Source: an uncultured Collinsella sp. (GTDB lineage Bacteria > Actinomycetota > Coriobacteriia > Coriobacteriales > Coriobacteriaceae). From it: a stretch of DNA of 18,854 nt. Both the position numbers and the translations under genes were made by a program. Under the pieces are notes generated by a model that was not told the origin of the DNA, did not search any database, and saw nothing but the letters and a program-made list of their open reading frames with translations. The DNA is taken from NCBI GenBank assembly GCA_900545665.1, contig UQZU01000036.1, forward strand, positions 1 through 18,854. Reading direction: 5' to 3'. This document shows positions 6,286-14,400 of the stretch, in pieces. How positions within the stretch are numbered: the stretch's first letter is position 1; the number at the start of each line of letters is the position of its first letter.

Positions 6286-7743
6286 TTACGCAGCGAGGCG
6301 CTTGAGGACGTCGATGAGCAGCTCGTAGAAGCGCTCGGCAGAAGCGAGCTCCATGCTCTCGTCCGGGGTGTGGACATCGGAGAGCGTCGGGCCCACGGCG
6401 ATGGCGTCCAGGCCGTGCAGGGCCTCGGCAAACAGGCCGCACTCAAGGCCGGCGTGAATGGACTCGATTCGTAGCTCGGAGCCAAAGAGCTCGCGATAGC
6501 TCTCGACAAAGATGTCGCGGACCGGCGAATGCTCGGCATAGCTCCAGCCGGGATACTCGAACTCAAACTTGGCGTCGAATCCCAGGACATCGGCCAGCGT
6601 CTGCAGGCGGTCCTTGAACTCGTTCTGCAGCGAGGTGATCGAGGAGCGCGGGGACAGCATGATCTTGACCTGGTCGTCAGAGGTGGCAACCACGCCGATG
6701 TTGGAGGAAACCTCGACGGAGCCGTCGGTGGCGACGTTGCGGCGGATCACACCGTTGGGGGCAAGACGCAGAGCGCGAATAAGGGCAAGTGCGGACTTCT
6801 CGTCCATGGCCTCGACCTCAGCGTTGTCGGCAATCTCAACCGTGCAGGTAAAGCCGGGGTCGAAGACCTCGAGCTCGGCAGTAACGTCGGCGATGATGCC
6901 CTTTGCGATCTGGGCCGCGGCCTCGGCGGCAGCGTGGTCGGCGTAGACCAGAACAGCCTTGCACTCACGGTTGATGGCGTTGTCCTTGGTGCCGCCGTTA
7001 AAGCTAACGATGGCGGGCTCGCCGGCAACCATCAGGCGGTCGATGATGCGGGCCATGATGAGGTTGCCGTTGCCGCGCTCCAGGTTGATATCGCTGCCGG
7101 AGTGACCGCCCAGCAGGCCGGAGATGTCGAGCGTGAGGGTGCTACCGGTCTTGTGCTCGCGCACGATGGGGCAGGTGTAGGTAACGACGACGCCGCCGGC
7201 GCAGCTGACGGTGGCAACGCCCTCTTCCTCGGAGTCAAGGTTAATCATGGTGCGGGCGCTAATCTGGGACTTGTCGAGCGTCTCGGCGCCGACCAGGCCA
7301 GTCTCCTCGTCGGTGGTGAATACGCACTCGAGGGCGGGGTGAACGATCGAATCATCATCGAGAACAGTGAGCATCAGAGCGACGGCAATACCGTTGTCGG
7401 CGCCCAGAGTGGTGCCGTTAGCGGTGAGGACGCCGTCCTTGACGACCAGGTCGATACCATCGGTCGTAAAGTCGTGCTCAACGGAGCCCAGCTTGTCGCA
7501 CACCATGTCGATGTGGCCCTGCAGCATCACGGTCGGGGCATTCTCGGCGCCGGCAGATGCGGGCTTGCGAATGATGACGTTGTAGACCTCGTCCTGATAC
7601 ACATCGAGACCGCGCTCCTTGGCAAACGCGACCAGGAAATCGCTGATGCCTTTCTCGTTGCCAGACCCACGGGGGATCGCGCTGACCTCCTCAAAGAAAT
7701 GGAACAGCTGGGCGGGCTCGTAGCCGGTAATCTTGTAGTCCAT
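6286..7743 (-). CDS. pepD: Aminoacyl-histidine dipeptidase (M20C, PepD/carnosinase type)
   Basis: Cytosolic dinuclear-zinc dipeptidase that cleaves Xaa-His dipeptides and other unspecific dipeptides. 485 residues, the same as E. coli PepD. Catalytic marks of clan MH: H77 and D79 in LQGHIDMVC, bridging D116 in LGADNGIAVAL, E146-E147 in TTDEETGLVGAE, and a late histidine in ESIHAGLECGLF, with the lid domain in between (about residues 185-380). The frame opens upstream to 7848, but MDYKITGYEP at 7743 is preceded by AAGGAGG at ideal spacing and gives the family N-terminus. Single-gene unit, ended by the hairpin shared with hipA. The 214 bases up to clpC hold its promoter, which I could not identify with confidence, and the clpC hairpin at 7901-7932. 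Confidence 0.95.
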   Translation of the reverse strand: MDYKITGYEPAQLFHFFEEVSAIPRGSGNEKGISDFLVAFAKERGLDVYQDEVYNVIIRKPASAGAENAPTVMLQGHIDMVCDKLGSVEHDFTTDGIDLVVKDGVLTANGTTLGADNGIAVALMLTVLDDDSIVHPALECVFTTDEETGLVGAETLDKSQISARTMINLDSEEEGVATVSCAGGVVVTYTCPIVREHKTGSTLTLDISGLLGGHSGSDINLERGNGNLIMARIIDRLMVAGEPAIVSFNGGTKDNAINRECKAVLVYADHAAAEAAAQIAKGIIADVTAELEVFDPGFTCTVEIADNAEVEAMDEKSALALIRALRLAPNGVIRRNVATDGSVEVSSNIGVVATSDDQVKIMLSPRSSITSLQNEFKDRLQTLADVLGFDAKFEFEYPGWSYAEHSPVRDIFVESYRELFGSELRIESIHAGLECGLFAEALHGLDAIAVGPTLSDVHTPDESMELASAERFYELLIDVLKRLAA

Positions 7744-7900
7744 GGTGCCTCCTTGGCGCAACTGGTTAGACAGTAAGACATGCGACTTGTATATTCCCAG
7801 ACTTTGCGTGCATAAACCAGTCGAAAACGCCGAGCGCCCTCGCATCATCGGCTAACGGTGGACCGTATAGCGTAACGGCCACAACTTCCGCAGCTCTACA

Positions 7901-7932
7901 AATCGAGGCGCCCTTTCCGGAGCGCCTCGATT
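7901..7932 (-). terminator. Probable clpC terminator
   Basis: AATCGAGGCGC (7901-7911) and GCGCCTCGATT (7922-7932) form a perfect 11-bp stem with a 10-base loop, starting 25 bases after the clpC stop. On the minus strand no real U-tract follows, so termination may be inefficient or the hairpin may mainly protect the 3' end. Confidence 0.6.
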
Positions 7933-7957
7933 GCGCGTATCAAATTGTCGCCACGCC

Positions 7958-10600
7958 CTACAGCGCGCCGGAACCGGCTTGCATCATGCCGCCGGGGCCC
8001 GAGCTCACGCCACTGCTCACAGGCGCGGCGTTTCCGGTGTGCGGCGCCGCCGGAGCGGTATCGCCCCCGAGTGCACCCGCCGGACGCGGCGCCGGAATCT
8101 CACCCGTGCCGTGGCTAAAGACAAACTTGCCGTCGACCACGTCGCACAGGACGGTATCGCCCTCGCCCCACTCGCCGGCCAGCAGCTCCTCGGACAGCGG
8201 ATCCTCGATGAGCTTTTGGATGGCACGACGCAGAGGACGCGCGCCGTTGGTGAGGTCGGTACCCTCCGCCACAATCTTGTCGTAGGCCGCATCGGTAAGC
8301 TTGATGTTCATGCCGTTTGCGATCAGGCGCTGGCGCAGATCGTCCACCAGCAGGTGCGCAATCTTGGTCAGGTTCTCGCCCGAGAGCTTCTGGAACACCA
8401 CGATGTCGTCGATACGGTTGAGCAGCTCGGGGCGGAACAGGCGCTTGAGCTCGCCCATCGCGCGGCCGCGGATCTCACTCGAGGTGAGGCCCTGCTCGCC
8501 GGTGGTGCCAAAGCCAACGCTCGCATCCTGCGCGATCTCGCGGGCGCCCACGTTTGACGTCATGATGATCACGGTGTTGCGGAAGTCGACCGTCTTGCCC
8601 TGGCTATCGGTCAGGCGGCCCTCCTCCAGCACCTGCAGCAGGATATTGAAGATGTCGGGGTGCGCCTTCTCGATCTCGTCGAACAGCACGACCGAGTACG
8701 GGTGACGGCGAACAGCCTTGGTGAGCTGGCCGCCCTCGTCGTGGCCCACATAGCCCGGGGGGCTACCGATGAGCTTGGAGACCTCGAACTCACTGCCAAA
8801 CTCCGACATATCGAAGCTGATGAGCGCGTCCTTGCTGCCAAAGAGATACTCGGCGAGCGTCTTGGCGAGCTCGGTTTTGCCCGTGCCGGTGGGGCCCAGG
8901 AAGATAAAGCTGCCGCCGGGGCGACGCGGGTCCTTGAGCGGCGAGCGGCTGCGGCGCACGGCCTTGGCAACGGCCTCGACGGCCTCGTCCTGACCGATGA
9001 TGCGCGTCTTGAGCACGCTTTCGGCCTGCAGCAGGCGGCGGCTCTCGCTCTCGGTGAGCGAGGACACCGGCACGCCCGAGGTCACGGACACGATGTCGGC
9101 AATCTGGGAGACATCGATGGTGAGCGGGCTGGCGTCGAGCTCGGCCGTCCAGGCAGCCTTGGCCTCGGCGAGCTCAATCTCGGCAGCCTTTTGCTGCTCG
9201 GTGATCTCGGCGGCCTTGTTCATGTCGTCGCTCTCGGTGGCCTCCTGCGCGGCGGCCTTAAGCTCCTCCACGCGATGCTCGGCCTCGCGCACCGGCTCGG
9301 GCGCGCGGTTGGCGGCGATGCGGGCGCGGGCGCCGGCCTCGTCAATGAGGTCGATGGCCTTATCGGGCAGGAAGCGATCCTGGATGTAGCGGTCGGAGAG
9401 GTTCGCGGCGGCCTCGATAGCACCCTGCGTATAGCGCACATGGTGGTGCTCCTCGTAGCGCGGCTTGAGCGCGGTCAGGATCTTGACCGTGTCCTCGACG
9501 CTCGGCTCCTCGACATCGATGGTCTGGAAGCGACGCTCGAAGGCCGGGTCCTTGGTGAGGTACTTGCGGAACTCCTCGGCCGTGGTGGCGCCGATAATCT
9601 GGAAGGCACCGCGCGCGAGCACGGGCTTGAGCATGGAGCTCGCGTCGATGGAGCCCTCGGCAGAACCGGCACCGATGATGGTGTGCATCTCGTCAATAAA
9701 CAGGATGACGTCGTCAGCCTCGGTGGCCTCCTGGATCACGTTCTTGAGGCGCTCCTCAAACTCACCGCGATACTTGGCGCCCGCAACGAGGCCCGGCAGG
9801 TCGAGCGTCCAGATGTTCTGGTTCATGAGGTTCTCGGGCACGTTGCCGGCAGCGATCTGCTGCGCCAGGCCCTCGACGATGGCCGTTTTGCCCACGCCGG
9901 GATCGCCCAGGATAAGCGGGTTGTTCTTGGTGCGGCGCGAAAGGATCTCCATCATGCGCTGGACTTCCTTTTCGCGGCCAATCACGGGATCGAGCTCGCC
10001 GTCGCGCGCCTTTTGAGTGAGGTTGGTGGCGAACTGCTTGAGCGTGTCGGTGCCGCTCCCCTTTTGCTGAGAGGCATCCGAGCCGCTAAAGAACGGCAGG
10101 CCCGCACCGGGACGACCAGCACCGGCGCCGGCGAGCGGACGCTTCTTGTCCTGGTCCTTGGCGGTGAGTTTCTCGATAGCCTTTTTGATGGAGGCGGACG
10201 ACACACCCAGGCGCATGAGGATGTCCATGGCCATGCCGTTGCCCTCTTCGACGATACCGATGAGCAGGTGCTCGGTCGACACGTAGGTCTGGTTGTTCTC
10301 ACGTGCCACGCGGAAGGAGCGCTCCATCACGCTGATGACGAGCGGCGTAAAGGCGAGCTTGGCCGCCTCGGTCTCCTCGCTGGGCTCGGGGACCGTGGTC
10401 TGGACCTCTTTGAGAGTATCCATGATGTCATCGTAGGAGATGTCGAGTGAACGCAGTGCCTCGGCGGCAATGCCCTCGTCCTCCTTGGCAAGCGCGAGCA
10501 GCAAGTGCTCGGTGCCCACCTTATTTGAATGAAGATCGAGCGCCTCCTGCTTGGCCATGGACATGACCTTGCGCGCGCGATCGGTAAATCTATCTAACAT
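7958..10600 (-). CDS. clpC: ClpC-type AAA+ unfoldase of the ClpCP protease
   Basis: Hexameric ATP-driven unfoldase that feeds substrates to ClpP. 880 residues. The double ClpN repeat occupies about 1-145 (TEHLLLALAKEDEG, STEHLLIGIVEEGNG). D1 has Walker A GDPGVGKT near 231 and Walker B ILFIDEMHTIIGAG. A coiled-coil middle region rich in Ala/Glu (EAEHRVEELKAAAQEA) follows. D2 has Walker A GPTGTGKTELAK near 570, Walker B VVLFDEIEKAHPD and MTSNVGAREI. The tail of about 45 residues is Pro/Gly/Ala-rich (EIPAPRPAGALGG to GGMMQAGSGAL), longer than I expect for ClpC. MLDRFTDRARKVM at 10600 is the canonical start, with AAGGA seven bases upstream; the frame is open to 10633. ctsR, mcsA and mcsB, which precede clpC in Firmicutes, are absent. 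Confidence 0.96.
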   Translation of the reverse strand: MLDRFTDRARKVMSMAKQEALDLHSNKVGTEHLLLALAKEDEGIAAEALRSLDISYDDIMDTLKEVQTTVPEPSEETEAAKLAFTPLVISVMERSFRVARENNQTYVSTEHLLIGIVEEGNGMAMDILMRLGVSSASIKKAIEKLTAKDQDKKRPLAGAGAGRPGAGLPFFSGSDASQQKGSGTDTLKQFATNLTQKARDGELDPVIGREKEVQRMMEILSRRTKNNPLILGDPGVGKTAIVEGLAQQIAAGNVPENLMNQNIWTLDLPGLVAGAKYRGEFEERLKNVIQEATEADDVILFIDEMHTIIGAGSAEGSIDASSMLKPVLARGAFQIIGATTAEEFRKYLTKDPAFERRFQTIDVEEPSVEDTVKILTALKPRYEEHHHVRYTQGAIEAAANLSDRYIQDRFLPDKAIDLIDEAGARARIAANRAPEPVREAEHRVEELKAAAQEATESDDMNKAAEITEQQKAAEIELAEAKAAWTAELDASPLTIDVSQIADIVSVTSGVPVSSLTESESRRLLQAESVLKTRIIGQDEAVEAVAKAVRRSRSPLKDPRRPGGSFIFLGPTGTGKTELAKTLAEYLFGSKDALISFDMSEFGSEFEVSKLIGSPPGYVGHDEGGQLTKAVRRHPYSVVLFDEIEKAHPDIFNILLQVLEEGRLTDSQGKTVDFRNTVIIMTSNVGAREIAQDASVGFGTTGEQGLTSSEIRGRAMGELKRLFRPELLNRIDDIVVFQKLSGENLTKIAHLLVDDLRQRLIANGMNIKLTDAAYDKIVAEGTDLTNGARPLRRAIQKLIEDPLSEELLAGEWGEGDTVLCDVVDGKFVFSHGTGEIPAPRPAGALGGDTAPAAPHTGNAAPVSSGVSSGPGGMMQAGSGAL

Positions 10601-10630
10601 GCTCGTTTCCTTACATGAGTTCATCGAAAT

Positions 10631-10660
10631 CAAAACGCCCGCCCGTCGGCGGCGCTTTTG
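10631..10660 (-). promoter_or_regulatory. Hairpin in the clpC leader
   Basis: CAAAACG at 10631-10637 and CTTTTG at 10655-10660 flank GC-rich arms (GCCCGCCC and GGCGGC), giving an imperfect 30-base stem-loop about 30 bases upstream of the clpC ATG. On the minus strand the stem ends in TTTTG-ATTT, which resembles a weak terminator. It could be an attenuator or a 5' stability hairpin. I found no HspR HAIR inverted repeat (CTTGAGT-N7-ACTCAAG) nearby. Confidence 0.4.
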
Positions 10661-10739
10661 TCTCTTTACCCACAGGTTGTCTATGTTAACAGCTGGAGGA
10701 ATATCTATAAACCCGGCTCACATGAATGCAGGTTATGAC

Positions 10740-10767
10740 CGCATCGCGGGACTCACCGCGCGATGCG
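10740..10767 (-). terminator. Probable terminator after the TetR gene
   Basis: CGCATCGCG (10740-10748) and CGCGATGCG (10759-10767) form a perfect 9-bp GC-rich stem starting 26 bases after the TetR stop. No U-tract follows on the minus strand, so some read-through into clpC is possible. Confidence 0.45.
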
Positions 10768-10792
10768 CGACAGGCGCCCCGCAAGAGAAACC

Positions 10793-11482
10793 CTAGGCGT
10801 CTTTCACCACGTCGGGACTCGTCGCACGCGATGCGCGATAGGCATCGGCCTCCTTGGAGACGCGTTCGAGCAGCTCGGATGTATCGACGCCCTCGACTTG
10901 CGCGACCGTTTCCACCGTCTGCATGGCGACCGCCCTCAGGTACGCGCACGCGCTGTCCCCCAGCTGCTCGAGGTCTATCTCCTCGCCGCCCTCCCGGGCA
11001 AAGCCGACCGCCATCACAAAGCCCATGATGCCCGAGACCAGAAAGCCCACCGCAAAGCTCGAATCTGCCTTGAGCTCTTCTCCGTCGGGGTGGACGATCT
11101 CTCTCACGCGGTCGATGATGATCGTATGGATGCCCTGCACGACCTGCTCGGCGGCACCCGCCCTCATGGTGATGACGATGCGCCGCAGCAGGCAGCGGAC
11201 GTCGCGCCGGTCGAACGCCGAAAGGTCGCCCTCGCTCGAAAAATGCCAGAGGGCATCGGTGATGAGCTCGTTATCCTGCAGCAGCTGGGCTATGGCGATG
11301 GCGACGAGTTCATCGAAATCGTGAAAATAGTAGTAAAACGTTCCGCGATTGCACTGGGCGGCGCGGGTCACCTCGCCAACCGACAGCTCGAAGATGCTGT
11401 TGTTCTCGATGAGCTCCCAAAACGCCTCGATGATACGGGTGCGTGCATCGGGCGCATCGGCGTCCTTACGCGGTCTCGCCAT
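10793..11482 (-). CDS. TetR/AcrR-family transcriptional regulator
   Basis: About 229 residues. The N-terminal TetR DNA-binding domain is clear: RTRIIEAFWELIENN, then the helix-turn-helix in SVGEVTRAAQCNRGTFYYYF, ending HDFDELVAIAI. The C-terminal ligand/dimer domain is helical and not recognisable, so the inducer is unknown. ATG at 11482 (MARPRK, a common TetR opening) is chosen; GTG at 11491 is also possible. Either start overlaps the last codons of the large activase gene, so the two are co-transcribed and coupled. The only perfect palindrome of operator size near the operon lies in the promoter of that large gene (15955-15975). I infer that this protein represses its own operon from there. 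Confidence 0.92.
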   Translation of the reverse strand: MARPRKDADAPDARTRIIEAFWELIENNSIFELSVGEVTRAAQCNRGTFYYYFHDFDELVAIAIAQLLQDNELITDALWHFSSEGDLSAFDRRDVRCLLRRIVITMRAGAAEQVVQGIHTIIIDRVREIVHPDGEELKADSSFAVGFLVSGIMGFVMAVGFAREGGEEIDLEQLGDSACAYLRAVAMQTVETVAQVEGVDTSELLERVSKEADAYRASRATSPDVVKDA

Positions 11483-14400
11483 GCGCCTCACCGCACCCCT
11501 GCGCCTTGGCGTTCATGATGAGCATCTGAAGACGGTTCTCCACGTTGGCGAAGCTCACGTCGGGATCGTAGTCGAGCGGCAGGAACTGCGCCGTGGGATA
11601 CTGCTCCTTGAGCGCATGGATGAGCCCGCGCCCCACGACATGGTTGGGCAGACACCCGAACGGCTGCAGGATCACGAAGTTGCGGCAGCCGCGCTTGGCG
11701 TGCTCGAGAATCTCCGCCGGAATCAGCACGCCCTCGCCCGCATCGAACGTATGGTGCAGGATCTTATCGCTCGCGCGCACGAGCTCGGGCATGCGCGTCG
11801 GCGGCTCGTAGAGCGGGCTCGCCGCGCCCAGGCGGTCGCAACGGTCGTGCGCGAGCTCGAACAGGTTGTCCGCCGTGGCGTACCAGGCCTTTTCGGGCAG
11901 CGACAGGTCGACGTGGAACTCGCGCGACTGCGCATGCTTGTAGAAATAGGTCTTGCGGATCACGTCGGTCATGCGCGCCTCGATGACCTCGAGCCCGTTG
12001 TCCTCGAGGTAGCGCTCGATCTCGTGGTTGGCGCCGAGATGGAAATTGAGCAGGTACTCGCCCACGATGAGAACGGTCGGATGCGGGTTCGAGCGGTCGT
12101 ACGGAACGGCGTCCATGATCGCAAGCGCGCGTTTGAAGCCCGTCGCCTGGCCTCTCAGCCCGGAGCGCTCCATGCCCTCGATAACCTCATCGAGCGCGCG
12201 GTCGAACGCAGCGTCCGCCGCGCCCTTCTCGAGCTCGTAGGGACGGATGCGCCTAAGCATGGCCTCGAGGGCATCGATCATGGGAAGACCGTAGGCGATC
12301 TGGATGCTCGGGCCAAGGCCGAGCTTGAAGCCCGGATGCGCATTGTGGGCATCGACGTCGTCGTTGGTGAGCACCGGGACATAGTCGTATCCCGCGTCGT
12401 CGAGCGCGCGGCGCAGCAGGGGCATGTAGTGCGTCAGGCGGCAGTCGCCGATATACTTGCCAGTCACCACGGCGACGTCGTGCGGGTCGTACTTACCGCT
12501 CTCGAGTGCCGCGAGCGCCTCGCCGATCACGATTTGCGCGGGGAAGCAGATGTCGTTGTGCACATAGCGTTTGCCCAGGCGGATGGCATCCTCGCGCCCG
12601 ATATCAAGGGCCTCGGCGCGCACGCCCTGATTGCGCATCGCCGCGGTCATGAGCCTGCAGAACGCATGGGAGGTGTTGGGGACCAGCGCGATCTTGTCGT
12701 GCCGGTCGCGCTTGGTGTACTTGACCTTATACGGGTCGTCGAGCGGATGGACCGCGTGCACCCGGGCGCCCTCGGCACGCTCCTCCGCGCGACGACGGTT
12801 GACCGACTCGATAAACGAACGCACGCGAATGCCCATGGGACCGGCGACGTCGCTCTCATCGAGCTTGATCATCATCGGAACCTTGGAGCCCATCTCGCCC
12901 ATCATGCGCGCGATCTCGTCGGTGAGATACGCATCGTGGCCGCAGCCGAAGCTGCCCATCTGCACGAGCTCGAGCTCGGGCGTCGATGCGACGATGACCG
13001 CGCACGACAGCATGCGCGCATGGTAGTTGTTCACGATGTCGATGCGGCTGTTGGAAAGATCGACGTTGCAGATCCCCGGCACCGCATCGGGCGTCAGCAC
13101 GGGGATGCCGCGCTCAGAGAAGAGCTTGGGCAGCCCGTGGTTGACCAGCGGGTCGTTGTGGTACGGGCGCGAAGCGATCACCACCGCGTAGCCGCCGTCC
13201 TCGTGCACGTTCTCGAGCACCTGCCTGCCGCGCAGCTGCAGCTGGTTCTCAAACGTCTCCTGCGCGCGGTCCGCCTGCTCGGTCGCCTTGGCAACCAGGT
13301 CGGCATCGATATCGAAGGTCTCCTTGCACCACGCCTTGAGCTGGCGATTTCGGTCGCCCTCGTCGTACCAGTGGAACAGCGGCGTATCGAACGGAACGCC
13401 GAAACGCTCCTCCGGGTTATCGGAATTGCGCATCACGTAGGGGTATCCCTTTACGACGGCGCACATCCACTCGCTGGTAGAGGCGGTGTTTTCGGTGGGC
13501 ACCGTCGTGATGATGGGCATGAAGATGCGGTCGACGCCGGCGTCGACGAGATTGCGGATGTGCCCGTGGACGAGCTTGGCCGGGAAGCACACGGTGTCGG
13601 ATGTGACGTGCGCCAGACCGCGCTCGTACATCGCCTTGGTGCTGCGTCCCGAGACGCGCACCTTAAAGCCGAGCGTGCTGAAGAACGTCGACCAGAACGG
13701 CATGGTGTCCCAGAACTCGAGCACACGGGGAATGCCGATCGTGACATCGCGCCCCCCGCAGACGGGAACCGTGGGGCACGACTCGAACAGCAGCTTCTCG
13801 CGGTCGACAAAGAGATTGGGGGCAGCCGCGGTCCGGTCGCGCCCCGTGCCGGGTGCCTGTGCCTCGCAAGCACCCTGCGGACGCAGCTCCTCCGCCGCGG
13901 GAACCTCGCGCACGAGCTCATCCCATGAGATGGCGCCGCCGCGCGGGCAGCGATTGCCCGTGACGTAAAGCGAGCCGTCGCCAAATGCCACGACCGCGCG
14001 CTGGCAGCGGTTGTTGCACCGACGGCAGGTAACGCCGCCGAACTCGCGATGCTCGAAGCGCTCCACGGCATCGAGCCCGATAAACGACGTGCCGGCGTCG
14101 CCCTTGCGGCATTCCTCGCGCGCGAGCAGGGCGATACCGATAGCGCCCATCAGCCCCGGGTGGGGCGCACGCGTGACGGGTTTGCCCAAATACTGCTCGA
14201 ATGCGCGCAGCACCGCGTCGTTTCGGAACGTGCCGCCCTGGACGACGACTTTGTCGCCCAGACGGTTGAGATTTGAAACGCGAATGACCTTGGTGAACAC
14301 GTTCTCGATAATCGAACGGCAGAGACCGGCCATGATGTCGCCCGGACCCTTACCGCGCCGCTGCTCGGAAACGACGCTGCTGTTCATGAACACCGTGCAG

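Noticed and set aside
8660..10450. 596-residue plus-strand frame opposite clpC
   Set aside because: Mirror of GC-rich codons; composition is Leu/Gly/Asp/His-heavy with no motif, while the minus strand carries all ClpC motifs.
11349..13928. 859-residue plus-strand frame opposite the activase fusion
   Set aside because: Same mirror effect: His/Arg/Val/Glu-rich with no recognisable domain, and it crosses the TetR/activase boundary.
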